Assembly: GCF_964340395.1 (NCBI RefSeq)
Contig: NC_135549.1
Location: forward strand, 2,317,501-2,381,500
DNA length: 64,000 nt
Origin: Glandiceps talaboti
Lineage: Eukaryota; Hemichordata; Enteropneusta; Spengelidae
Direction: 5' to 3'
Shown piece by piece: positions 26,301-37,100 of the stretch. The position numbers and the translations under genes were made by a program. Positions within the stretch are counted from its first letter, which is position 1. The number at the start of each line of letters is the position of its first letter. The notes beneath the pieces were generated by a model. It did not search any database. It was not told the DNA's origin and worked only from the letters and a program-made list of their open reading frames with translations.

Positions 26301-29129
26301 CCTATAGGATTCTTTCTGGAATACTAAAGGATTCCTATTGGATGTTTTTTAGGAATACTAAAGGATTCCTACAGGATGTCTTTTAAGGATACTAAAGGAT
26401 TCCTGGAGGATTCTTTTAGGAATACTTCAGAATTCCTATAGGAAGTCATGTCTAGGATTTCACTGTCTGTCCAATAAACTACCATTTTGCAAGTATAGAT
26501 TTGTTGTGTGGCTATACCCTGGTCCCATCCCATAAATAATTTAGACAAAAAGGTCCTTGTTTTGATTGCAACAGTGAGACATGGCAAAGACAATGAAACA
26601 GTCATGAAATCAATAAAGGGTTGCATTTTGACGATGCTATAGTGTTTGTACGATAACATCACATATAAACTACATGTATTTTGTTTATTTTAAATGTGCA
26701 TGCTCCATGTGAGCGGTAATTAAAATTGGTAATTTCGTGGCTGTCAAGAGAGATATCATTTGAGTGGTTCGGAGTATATTATCGATGTTTTCAACAGAAA
26801 GTGAACATATCTGAGTACTTACATTGTTGAATTAGCATTTATGATAGAGAAGGTGAAATTGGTTATGAAAACCAATAATTATTGCAAATAAAAACAGACA
26901 ACAGATCTTTGGATCCGAATGTGAATGTGAATCCAAAAAATATATATATTTAGCCTATACGTGACCTGGCCTGGCCTGTACCTGGTCTGTACCTGCATTT
27001 TGTACAGACCAGGTTCGTACTGTGCCTTGTCCTATCCCAACCCTACTAATAGCACTTCTGCTTCTGCTTCTTCTTGATACTGTGCAAAACACCTTGCGGT
27101 TATCATGCACAGGTCACTCAGGCTTAGTTTAATAGTTATGTTTACCAAAACAAACAAACAAAATAAAGATATGTATGTACAATAGTGACCATTTCACATA
27201 TAGGAAAACATATAGTAATTCTTGTTGTTGATAATGATTTGTAATACTCTCTTGTTAATGCTTGTCAATATCTATTATTGTTTGTTTGTTTGTTTGTTTT
27301 CGTAAACATAACTAACTATAAAAGCCTGAGCCACAGGGCGGTCAGTGTGGAATTGATGTCCTGTTGAATGTTTACAGTTTATGGTGAGCTCTGGTTATCA
27401 GGTCTTGCAAGTTTAATTTTTGTAGTAATATTTTGAAGTGTCAATGTTCTTGGCAGCACGGATAGTGGGAGGCAGTAAATTCCATTTGCGGATCGTTTTT
27501 GGATACAGCAAATATTGGTAGCAGTTTTATTCAATGGTGGTTCATGCAGAATGTGTGGACCACTGTGTGATTTCTATGTGTATTTCACCTGTTTCTCGCT
27601 CTCGGTCTCGACTCTCCAGCATGCCGTGCTGGTACAGGCACAGGGGCCTGTAATATTTCATAGATTGTTGTTTTCCAGGTCTACAGACTAAATATAACAA
27701 CCTTTTGATTAATACATATTCCTACATGTAAGGGGAAGAGATATTTCTTCGTAGTATAGAGATTGATACATTTGTAGCAGCAAGATTCGTATGATATTTT
27801 CCTAAGAAAACGACATTCTAAGCAATAAGAAAAAAACAATCTATGAAATATTACACGCCCCTGTGGGTACAGGTGCCTGTCAGCAGACTTGGCCATAATT
27901 ATAAGATGTATAGTCCTGCTTGCACGGGTCTAGATTACTGACATGACTCTCAGGAGAAGGAAGGGACGACAAACATGTATTGCATTGTATGTATTGTATT
28001 GCATTGTATGTGTTGCATTTTTGTTGCCTTTTGTTGTATCTGGAAAAATACTGCATCATGCCAAACACGGGTACATATTGGATGACACATTACAGTACAG
28101 TTACCATATCACGTTCCAACGTCAAAAAAACTCGCACTGTAAGACATGATTAGCCATAGTTCTCTTCATCATGGTCAGATTTCTTACACAAACAGTCAGA
28201 GACGATACTCAATACACAACGGTAGTGTATACGGGTAGGGCTTCATGGGGCGGGGGCTTCAGTACATATTTGTAAAGACTGAAGGAAGACAAAACCGCTC
28301 CGTGTCACTGTGTTGATGGAAATTGAAATAAAGCAAATACACAGTTTTCAAGAGGGATAGTTATGCAACAAAACTTTCTGCTATGATGAATTTGTGGTCT
28401 AAGTTCGCTAAGGATGGGAAAGCTACATTAGCTGTTGACACAGACGATGAATCTGACTTTGGATTGTGTGATTCAGAATTTAGTGAATCGCACAGAGAGG
28501 AAGGAGAGGACTGTGATCTCTTAGAGATTGCAGATAATGTAGATTTATTGATTCATTCACCCATATTATCTACAATCTATGGATCTGTATTGCTATGGTG
28601 GAATGAATACATTCAGTCTCAGGCCACTATAGTCTATAGGAACAGATTATGCGAGAATGAATATTCATAGTCTCTGGGTTCATAGTTACAAATGAAGAAA
28701 ATGTCTACTCACAGTCAAAAAGTATTTGGTTGTGAATCCAAGTTTACTTCCAAGTCATATTTTTTGACTGTGAGTGGAAATTTTCAATTGTAAGAACAGA
28801 TTGATGAAATGATAGTGGATAGTAAACAATTCGTTGTACTCTCTTTTACTTTAGTATATCTAAAGATATGTTGTATCATATTAAAGTTCAAAATCATTTA
28901 ATCTCTAAGTGGGGGGTGGGGGGGGGGGTGATGTAGATACAGGTCGTGAACGTGAACTGTATTGAATATGGACCAGCAGTTTTCCTTAAGGACCAGCAGC
29001 ATTTGCTACATGTCGGTCCTTATGACCAGTAGTCACTGGATGTGACCTACCGTAGTCAGGATCTGGCTCTGTGGACACCGTCCTAATTCTGATGTATTCT
29101 CTGAAATTACTGACTGCTGGGTCTTCCAT
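16293..29129 (-). CDS. ACY1: Aminoacylase-1 (M20 metallopeptidase family), copy A, 15 coding exons
   Basis: Minus-strand coding exons: 29129-29051, 26076-25907, 25528-25457, 25101-25079, 24774-24698, 24047-23961, 23734-23678, 22768-22695, 22438-22389, 21476-21413, 20822-20742, 20000-19932, 18972-18893, 16980-16920, 16445-16293. They sum to 1197 nt, 398 residues plus stop. ACY1 hydrolyses N-acyl amino acids to free amino acid and carboxylate in the cytosol. M20 ligands and catalytic residues are present: NSHTD (His75, Asp77), QDMK (Asp108), DEEV (Glu142/143), LDEG (Glu169), LLHDHNE (His367). All introns are GT-AG except intron 8, which has a GC donor (22694-22693). Compared with copy B it lacks one codon in exon 6 (TELGMG against TGRLGMG) and has changes such as KKYENG for KKDENG. 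The frame is intact, so it appears functional. Confidence 0.93.
16573..16748. repeat. (TACA)n microsatellite, intron 14 of ACY1 copy A
   Basis: About 170 bp of TACA repeats followed by CACA. The same intron of copy B carries the complementary GTAT array, about twice as long (56160-56525). Confidence 0.95.
17752..18203. mobile_element. Palindromic MITE-like element, intron 13 of ACY1 copy A
   Basis: The left half (TGCAATGATCACCAAAAGAC, ATACACATTTTATGTTCCCC, GATAAGAAACAG, CACAGACCACTCACTACA) is the inverted complement of the right half (TGAGTGGTCTGTAGG, GTTTCTTATCTGTCTAAATG, GTGTATGATACACACTGTGT, TCTTTTGGCAACCATTGCA). It is about 450 bp long with long imperfect inverted repeats and no ORF. A sister copy is in the same intron of copy B and a truncated one is in the spacer. 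Confidence 0.75.
18190..18420. repeat. 34-bp tandem repeat, about 7 copies
   Basis: The unit contains GCAATCATTGCATGTTTCTG and CTGTAATTGAGTC. It appears to have grown from the right terminus (CATTGCATG) of the adjacent palindromic element. Copy B has only a single equivalent at about 55365. Confidence 0.9.
19615..19735. repeat. ~37-bp tandem repeat in intron 12 of ACY1 copy A
   Basis: About four units with CATTTTATGCAAATTACT and CTGATAA. A shorter degenerate version is at 53975-54070 in copy B, reverse complemented. Confidence 0.75.
20254..20428. repeat. (CA)n microsatellite, intron 11 of ACY1 copy A
   Basis: Long CA run with ACACGC/ACACGT variants. The paralogous GT run lies in intron 11 of copy B (53419-53513). 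Confidence 0.95.
21900..22215. repeat. ~24-bp GC-rich minisatellite, intron 9 of ACY1 copy A
   Basis: Repeated CAGGCCTGCCACAAGCATGT with CCTATCAGG or CAGATCAGG variants. It is far richer in G+C than its surroundings. The inverted counterpart is at 51690-52065 in copy B, so the array predates the duplication. Confidence 0.92.
22693..22694 (-). other. Non-canonical GC splice donor, ACY1 copy A intron 8
   Basis: The minus strand reads AAACTG|GCAAGTTT at this exon end, where copy B reads AAATTG|GTAAGTTT (51193). The acceptor is a normal AG. GC-AG introns are a known functional minority class and the remaining donor positions (AAGT) are consensus. Confidence 0.85.
23320..23470. repeat. 33-bp minisatellite, intron 7 of ACY1 copy A
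   Basis: Four to five copies with ACTGGTGCATGCACACATAC and AGTGGTAT. The array is matched in inverse orientation by 50325-50575 in copy B, where there are more copies. Related single units occur at 22940-23100. Confidence 0.9.
24925..25065. repeat. 31-bp tandem repeat, intron 4 of ACY1 copy A
   Basis: Four copies of ACTTTACAAATGTGACTGAC plus TATTATTATTA. Copy B has a single equivalent near 49050-49080, so this is an arm-A-specific expansion. Confidence 0.9.
26262..26450. repeat. ~33-bp tandem repeat, intron 1 of ACY1 copy A
   Basis: Five to six copies with GGAATACTAAAGGATTCCTA and TAGGATTCTTTCT. No counterpart was seen in intron 1 of copy B. Confidence 0.9.
27115..27335. mobile_element. Inverted-repeat element with (CAAA)n-flanked ends
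   Basis: The left end CAGGCTTAGTTTAATAGTTA and TGTTTACCAAAACAAACAAA are mirrored by the right end TTTGTTTTCGTAAACATAAC and TAACTATAAAAGCCTGAG. It is about 220 bp with no ORF. Tandem pieces of the same end occur at 15575-15712. Confidence 0.6.
27340..28260. other. Intron 1 of ACY1 copy A, unexplained segment
   Basis: Contains stretches also found in intron 1 of copy B (27650-27850 against 42975-43085, for example TCTACAGACTAAATAT) and a CCTGCTTGCA-type repeat end near 27917. No coding exon is recognised. Confidence 0.4.
28270..28670 (+). repeat. Dispersed repeat with acidic ORF (copy 1)
   Basis: 28270-28450 is clearly related to 36655-36830 (both have TTTTCAAGAGGGATAGTTAT, ACAAAACTTTCTGCTA and TTTGTGGTCT). 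The open frame 28383-28670 encodes 95 residues rich in Asp and Glu (DTDDESDFGLCDSEF, REEGEDCDLLEI). The repeat suggests a mobile-element origin; the protein is not recognised and the second copy does not preserve the frame. Confidence 0.45.
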
Positions 29130-29275
29130 TGCAGATAGACTTTCTAGGAATTTTTTTTCAACTTTACACAAGCTGGTAGTATGAAGCGACGTCCAACGCT
29201 TCAAGTAGTGCACTGATGAATCGAGTGCTAGATCACATGATTATCAGGGGGTGTCGCACCAATCGGCAATAGTCC
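29130..29275 (-). promoter_or_regulatory. Conserved 5' flank of ACY1 copy A
   Basis: The ~150 bp before the start codon are retained in both arms (compare 42665-42817), including CACTACTTGAAGCGTTGGAC and GATCACATGATTATC/GATCACATGATTGTC. It probably contains the 5' UTR and core promoter. No TATA box was seen. Confidence 0.45.
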
Positions 29276-29279
29276 GATA

Positions 29280-30430
29280 CCATGTAGAGTATTTCTGAAT
29301 GTGAAATTATTGTTGTTAGTGAAATATTGAAATAAAGTGCTGTAAGTTCAGATGCCTGTTTCGTAAATAATTCAACACAAATGGGATATGTCAAGGCTGG
29401 GAGGGGTGGGGGGACCATAAATACGCACAGTGACTTGTGAAGTTGTGGGTTATTATTTTGCTTTGCAGAAAATATTATCTGAGTGTCTGGTACCACCACG
29501 GTGCCACTAGCTGTTCCTTCTTCGTTGGACTATACCATATTTAAGTTAGAAATGTGATTAGAAGTCATAAACCCGGCCTGGAGTGATGACAAATCAAATC
29601 TTGTTTCAAGAGACTTACAAGTTAGCCTACAGGATACTGTGGTGTACGTGTACTCGTGATCTTCATTTTTCATGTTAATTATCATTGTTATAGTATTACA
29701 ATGTTTACCAGGTATTATTTAGATAACATACATTTTAGGGGTCTCTAGTGCCAAAAATCCAAAAGGATTTTTAAAAAGGGAAACACTGTAAATCGAACGA
29801 ACAATGTGACTAGATATAACGCGTCATTTAGAGAGTAAATAGGAAGAGGTCAGATGCAGGTCAAATAGTATTGCATGAACCGATGAACCGAAGACGTGAA
29901 CTTTGAACAACTATACGCAGCGAACAAAATTTTTATCTTCAGAAAACAGGTGAGACAAAGGGAGATCTTCTACAGTGTACTTTGCACTCTTTCAGAAACT
30001 CACACGACAATTTAGCAGTCAGTGCAGTGTTAGCATTGTTTACGTTCTTCGGTTTACGAAGGCCACGTAAGTATTAACATGAATGATGAACGCGGAACTT
30101 GGTTCCATTTTAAAACAAAACTACGCTATTACACCATAAATGACAGTAAAAACACGAGCAAATGAAGCTGAACTTTCTTTTCAAGTTCTCGTTCTACACG
30201 GATTAAGAAAGTGCGCGCCAAAATTGTGTCGAAGGAGCTCCGGAGCCCGGGCTTCGTAGCTTTGCTTGTACAATTTAGATTGAGAAACGGCTCATGGTGC
30301 ATCGATATCACCCATACATGGTGTTCCATGCATCATGCAACTTATGGACACAATCACTCGTTTGTCAATATTACATGTCCTCCACCAAGCTGTAGTGCAT
30401 TTTGTAATCTCATTGGTAAGAATCCAAGTT
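29280..30430. other. Spacer between duplicated arms, no gene recognised
   Basis: No coding exon or repeat family could be recognised here. Short open frames (for example 29233-29499 and 30129-30329) lack domains. Confidence 0.4.
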
Positions 30431-30439
30431 GGTTTTACA

Positions 30440-31030
30440 ATGTATGACTTCGGTGACAGAAATCTAAAATGACAAACATAAATTCCTTATGAAAACAATA
30501 TAAATTATGGTCACTGTCAGTGGCTGTCTCACTGTAGTGTAGTGAAATACAACAAACAATAATGTCAGAATCAGAATCAATGTTGTAGGAACCAATACTG
30601 GTAAATAATAAACTGAATAGGAGGGTGAAATAATTAGTCGTTCTGCATGGTTGCCTTGAAGGCACCCACCGATCCATATGTGACCAATTATTGTCTAGTT
30701 TGTTCCAGTCTATGATTGTTCTTGGGAAAACTGAGTTCCTGTAAATTTCTGTATTTGAGTGTAGTATTTGAAAGCAGCTAGAGTTGTTTGTCATGTACTT
30801 TTCCACGGGGTTCCACGGTTGCTATGTTGGTAGTCAGCAAAGTTACTAGGTTTGATTGTCCGTTTTGGTCTTTGTGATATGAGGTATGTGTCATGATGTA
30901 TCTATAGCTGGTATGAGGCCTCGAGCAACTTTAAACAAGAATGTGAGACGAAGTTCTCTTCTTCTTTCCTGAAGTGGTCAGATGTCATTTTCTTTGAATA
31001 TTTTATTGATAATGTAGTTCAATAGGTACC
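30440..31030 (-). mobile_element. Degenerate non-LTR retrotransposon 3' fragment
   Basis: The minus strand encodes PLQERRRELRLTFLFKVARG then LIPAIDTS before a stop (about 30990-30900), and further on EIYRNSVFPRTIIDWNKLDN (about 30750-30690). These are the two typical C-terminal landmarks of CR1/Jockey-like reverse transcriptase ORFs ('LxxRRxxxRLxxLYKxxxGL' and 'SFFPRTIxDWNxLP'). Stops and frameshifts show it is dead. Confidence 0.7.
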
Positions 31031-31599
31031 TGTTCTATGCTGTGTAGTGTATAGAGAGTAGAGGGGAAATCTCCTTCACAGGCTATGGGCTTACAGAATT
31101 ATATGCTTCCAACATGATTTACAGCACAGCCATGTTTACAATATAAGTTAGCTGAAACTACACCCTCGGGTCATGTGTCTGTCCAGAACAATTTCCAACT
31201 CAGATTGCAAGTAATGAATACAGAATTGTGACATTCTGTTCAATCATAGACAGTGGAGGGGAGATGTAAACTTTGAAACTAACATTAGAGTAGCACTAGC
31301 TGAGTTTATAAAGCCTCAGTTTTCGTTTTAATACATGTAGATGATTCTTGTATCATGTTTTTGTTGATGCATACCTTTAAGTTCATGGCATTAATAATCA
31401 TCATATGTGTTATCACAGATGAAGGCACAAAAGGCCTAGAATCCAGGTGATTAAGGATTTTGATTTTTGATTTCCCCTCTCAAAATTCAAAATCCCCAGT
31501 CACCTTGATGCTCAGCTGAAGGTTTCCGTAATATATCAAACATTTGTGTCATCAAATTATGCCAGAATACCAGGTTTACAGGTAAAACATTGAGGGATC

Positions 31600-31940
31600 A
31601 CCGAATGACTGTGCATATCATGCACATTTTATGATCCCCAAGAACCATTTAGATAGATAGGAAACAGGCTTCTCACAGACCACTCATTACAAGTACATAT
31701 AAACAACACCACATTCCTGCCGACAAACAGGCACTGTGTGTGCACACACATATCACTTGTAACTTTGAATCAATGCACTTGTATGAGTCAAAATCTGAGC
31801 CTGTAGTGCAATAACTTTCAATAGCTTGTTTGTTTCAAGGACGTTGTGTGTGTGTGTCTGTGTATCAGTAGGGGTTGGATGATGTTGTTTATATTTGTAT
31901 TGAGTGATCTGTGGCAAGCCAGTTTCTTGTCTATAGATGT
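31600..31940. mobile_element. Truncated copy of the palindromic MITE-like element
   Basis: Shares CACATTTTATGATCCCCAAG, AACCATTTAGATAGATAGG, CTCACAGACCACTCATTACA and TATTGAGTGATCTGTGG with the elements at 17.75 and 54.9 kb. The right terminus is missing. Confidence 0.65.
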
Positions 31941-32529
31941 AAATTAAGCCCATTTACATGTTATCCAATCATTTCAATTCACATGTGAATGTGTTTATAA
32001 TGTTCAACAATTTTAATACAAGACACTGCAAAAACAATGTGCAAGACATGAAACAAAACAGCAATTTTGCTACCTATTTGAATCTCAAAACCTGTCTTGT
32101 TTCAGTTGTACCATGTGACATTTGAAAAACAATAATACCTTAGAACAAACCTAAATTATGATATAGAATGTAAATGAAAATTATATAGTGTGTTTAAAAA
32201 TCACTGTTCAAAAGAACCATGTGATACAAGAACCAGCTGTTAATAGGATTACTGATTATCACACAATCTATTTAATTCCATTGGTGTACAGGTCAGTAAT
32301 ATAACCACATCAATCATTTCAATATATGATATATTCTCAGACAATATACTATTTTGAGATTATTTACGTTGCAGTTCAATTGAAGATGAGTACTCTAAAG
32401 TATGTAACATTGTCTTTCTTTGTTCTTCAATTCTTTCTCTTATTTCAGCTAGTATATATATAGTGTAAATCCACTTGTATATCCAGTGTTTTCTACTGGA
32501 TGCACTATTGGACATACATGTTGCTTGCA

Positions 32530-32535
32530 TGTATA

Positions 32536-32595
<60 letters not shown>

Positions 32596-32712
32596 GACAC
32601 AGACTCACACATACATACATACATACATACATACATACATACATACATACATACATACATACATACATACATACATACATACATACATACAAACATACAT
32701 ACATACATACAT

Positions 32713-32743
<31 letters not shown>

Positions 32744-32792
32744 CAGACAGACATACATACATACACACACACACACGCATGCTCACACACAA
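32530..32792. repeat. (CA)n-(CATA)n-(CAGA)n compound microsatellite
   Basis: Three repeat types in succession, over 250 bp. Open frames across it on both strands are artefacts. Confidence 0.95.
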
Positions 32793-32799
32793 TAATTAA

Positions 32800-34116
32800 C
32801 AATACATGTACGTTAAAGTTGTCAGGATATTGGTACAACTCACATATGAAACTATATCAAAATATTTACTCAGTGAAAAACATGTATTAGGAACTGATGT
32901 AAGCTGGAATGATAATGTAGCTTTAATTTTAGTGCAAGTTAGTAAATACTGGTGAAAATTTTAATATGCAGGGTTGCTTTAGGAAAATATTAGTACTGTA
33001 TCATGTGGTTCTTTTGAAACAATGTTAATATGAACAACATTACTGGTAACATCTTGTTCATAAAGTGAATAATACATGTAATAATGAGTATATGTAGGTT
33101 TGAATTGGAAGTGGTTGTCTATGTACATTTGTGCTATTCACTGATTTAAAACTGTCCAGTCAATTTAATGTTTACAATATTGAAAGTGTCTCCATATAAC
33201 AATAATAATATTTATAATTGATTGTCAACAAAATAAAAGCAATATTTGATCAAATGTGCTTCAACAAATACAATATATCAAAATTCTCAGTGTCTGGTAT
33301 AGAATTTTCCCACCTAGGTGCATCATAAAAATAGCAATCATTAATTCTTTGACACCAAGACTTGCTCTCCATGAGCTATGTATGCATTACTGTTGGCACT
33401 CAAGAATAAGTCGACCCTATTGTTTTATTTTGACTCTCTTCCGTAGTGAAATACTACTGCAGTTACTGAGAATTAAATTGTCAAACCTTTTGTTTGTACT
33501 TTTTACACATGGACATCAATAATACCATCAATGACAAGTAGACAAGAGACTCAGTTGATTTGAAGGATTAATAGGGAACTTGCAATCCAGACTGAGCATG
33601 CTCAGATTGAAAGGACTATGTGATTATCTGTGGTTATTGTAATACCTAATCTCGAGCTACTGATAAAATAAACTTCCCACACTGGTCAGGGTGACTATGA
33701 ATTGATTATTTGTGGTTACAAACTATGTAACAATATTGTTTACATTACTAATTGGTAGGTATTTATTATCACATTTCCCATAATGCAACATTCAACATGG
33801 CAGATTTGCAAGTTCCCTATTGAACTGTTTGTAGTAAAAAGCCTGATCTAAAAAGTCAGGTGTATTTCGCAACGAGTAGAAATTATTGACAAACAGTGAA
33901 AAGTTACTATTATCATAGACTGAAATATATTCATTGTTTTGTACGTTCCCTGTAAGTTACCCATTCATAAAAACTGGTGTTCAGCTTAACAGACAGACAA
34001 CAATGACGAATCTTCAGCCTAAGCTAAGTAGGCTTCAGATTAAAACTACATACTACATTCAAAAACTATTTTGTGTAGATCCATTGTGATAATCAAACTG
34101 TCTTTGTTCTTAAAGT
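32800..34116. other. 5' flank of ABHD14 copy 2, no gene recognised
   Basis: AT-rich sequence without recognisable exons. A pyrimidine-rich tract followed by AAGTTCCAG at about 34112-34120 could be a splice acceptor just before the start codon, which would place a 5' UTR exon within this stretch. Confidence 0.35.
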
Positions 34117-34137
34117 TCCAGACAGAACCCAGGCTTC

Positions 34138-37100
34138 ATGAATGTGAGTGTGAACAAACCTGTTATAGCAGGCGTTCTGATTGCAGTTGTTGCAGGCTAT
34201 TTTATTTGGACTAATTTGTTGTTTCCTCGACAACCTGTACAAGCTAAGATGGCGACTAAAACTGGTGGTGAATCAGAAAGCTGGATGACAAGATCCCTAG
34301 ATCCCATCCCAGCAGACATGAAAACAGATAAGAATAAACCAGATGCCGAAATCAAAGTCGTAGAAAAGAAAGCAATTATTCCGGGCTCCAAGGGTGAGAT
34401 GTATTATCAGGAGTGTATTGATGGAGCTCAGAGTACTAAAATACTAGGAAGTGTTCTTTTACTTCATGGGATGAAGTTTGCTTCCAAAACTTGGGTTGAC
34501 CTTGGTACTGTACAGCAGTTGGCTAAGTTTGGATACAGAGTGATAGCAGTGGATTTACCTGGAGGTCAGTAAATAGTCTACATGCATTAAAAAGATATGA
34601 CACTATATGTTTGTACATACATGTACCTGCTATGAAACTATTTGCCACTATAGTGTACATGTGTAAAAAATCTTGGAGTCACACTTAATTGCAATCTCAA
34701 TATGGCCGAGCATGTGCAACGCACATGCAAGGCCGCCTACATTCAACTGAGACAAATCAGCTCTATTCGTCACTTTCTCACTTCTAGTGCCACTCAAACA
34801 CTTGTCTCCACACTCATCCTGTCTCGCTTAGACTATTGTAATGCTCTTCTCTCTGGTTGTCCTAAACACCTCACTGACAGACTACAGCATGTACAAAATG
34901 CTGCAGCTCGGCTTGTCTGCAAAGCTAAAAAGTTCGATCATGTACAACCTCTTCTTAGAAAACTTCATTGGCTGCCTATCACTTCACTATTCAATACAAA
35001 ATTTCATCCATTTGTTTCAAGTCAGTTGTAGGTATTGGCCCACAATATCTCATGGATCTTCTACATCAATACATTCCTCAAAGACCACTTCGCTCATCTT
35101 CTGATTCTCATCTTCTCTGTGTTCCAAGGGTGTCAACCAAAACATTTGGTGAAAGATCCTTCTCTTGCATTGGCCCTACTTCATGGAACCACCTCCCTTT
35201 TGATCTCTGCCATTCCAAATCTTTGTCAACCTTCAGACATTCTCTCAAAACTCACCTCTTCAACTGCTAACTGTTTTTCTTTCTCATTTTATTTAATACA
35301 CATTACCTTGAATTCACATTTCCATTAACTATTTCTGTATCCACTCTTCCTCTGCGCTTCGAGCTCTTCAGAGATGAGGCGCATTGCAAATCATCTTATT
35401 ATTATTATGTGCCCGTTATTTAATTTTATGACCTTTATGACAAAATGGCAGCCATAATGTCCTAAAAATACACATTTTGTCTCCTACCTCCAAAAGTTTG
35501 ATACACACAGACACCACATCAACTTCAAGTGTCTACCCCACGTTATGCATAGCTTCTATAATAACACCTTGACCTTTTGTGACCCTGATCAACATTTTCA
35601 GGGTCAAATAGCCAATATTTGTCTTTTCCCATAATTCAAGAGGTTGAATACACAGAGACTCCATTCAAGTATCTTCAACTGTTATGACACAGGCAAGCTT
35701 TCTTTTTAAATGTATACCCTGACCTTTGACTTTACCTACATCCTCAAGGTCAAATAGGAAATGCCTCAAAAAAATTATGAAATTCTCAATATATAGAAAC
35801 ACCATTCATAAATGTAACATATTCATAATTTTAAATTGATTTTAAAGTTTTATTGGATAATCTCATTCTGTGTATACTACTGGTGTTCAGAAGACTTTAA
35901 TAGTGACAATCCTGGTCATTATGATAAATTTATGAATTTGATTTGTTTTTGTTCAGGTATTTCCTATTTTTTGTTATTTCAGGCTTTGATATTTCCAAGT
36001 CTAAAGATGTCAAAATAGAGGTCTCAAACGAACAGTTCATACAGAATTTGGTGAAAGAGTTAAAGTTGGAGCACTCAGTCATTGTATCGCCATCACTGAG
36101 TGGACAATTTGCTATACCTCTCCTGGTATCACATCCTGAGGTTTTCCGTGGTTTTGTACCTGTCGCACCAGTTGGTACAGAGAAATATAAGGCAGCAGAC
36201 TATCAGAAAATCCAGGTTGGCCTACACTAATACTTCTTTTTGTTAAAGGGAAGGTCCAATCAAATGACATTGCAATTTCTTTTGATAAAATAAATATGTG
36301 ACAAGTGATTTATACCATTTTTTGAACTCAATTATCTTTGGTATAGCTTAAAAATCGTACGAAATAACAAGGTCATGTATGTCACCATTTTGTCCTTAAA
36401 TACAGAGCAAGCCAGTGTTCACTTTGAGAATTTGTGATGTCATGTCATCCTATCACTGAGGGAAAAGTATTCCATGTATGAAGCCAGTAAATGTTACCAG
36501 TTTACCTGTAATTTTTTTGAAAACCATGCATAGACCGATTGTATGCTCTGCTTTCCTTGGTACTGAGAGTCAATTGTTACATTTTGATACATGTACATCT
36601 ATATCAACGTAAAACAAGACAACACTATAAATGTGAACACAAGTCGCGATCGTGCTTTGAAAGAAGATGGCAAAACCACTATGTGTCACTGTGCGGATGG
36701 TAATGAACCCAATCAAAAGAAAATAAAATAAAGCAAGTACAAAGTTTTCAAGAGGGATAGTTATCCGACAAAACTTTCTGCTACGACAAATTTGTGGTCT
36801 TCTTTCGCTAAGATTTGGAAAGATCATAGAATGTACTGTGATGACACACAATATGTTTGAACTATAAACAAAGGGAACTTTCTAAAGGGGAATGTAGCGT
36901 TCGATACTGATGTAGCCATGGAAAATCTGACTTCTGTATTTTTTCTAAAAGAAGCAAATCATAGCCATAGCGACTTTGAAAACCACAGATCTTGGAGTAC
37001 TTGTACATGTAAAACTGGACCTTTTCAAGACTTCGTCATGGCCCACACCCATCCATGAACAGTGGACTTGCCCACAGTGTTGTTAGTATTATATTACATT

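Larger units (their letters stand above)
15905..29275 (-). repeat. Inverted duplication, arm A
   Basis: This arm pairs in reverse complement with 42665-57195. Homology is visible in all 15 ACY1 exons, in most introns, in the 3' UTR (15905-16290 against 56806-57195) and in ~150 bp before the start codon (29130-29275 against 42665-42817). The arm is about 13.4 kb. It differs from arm B by insertions, tandem-repeat length and base changes. Confidence 0.9.
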
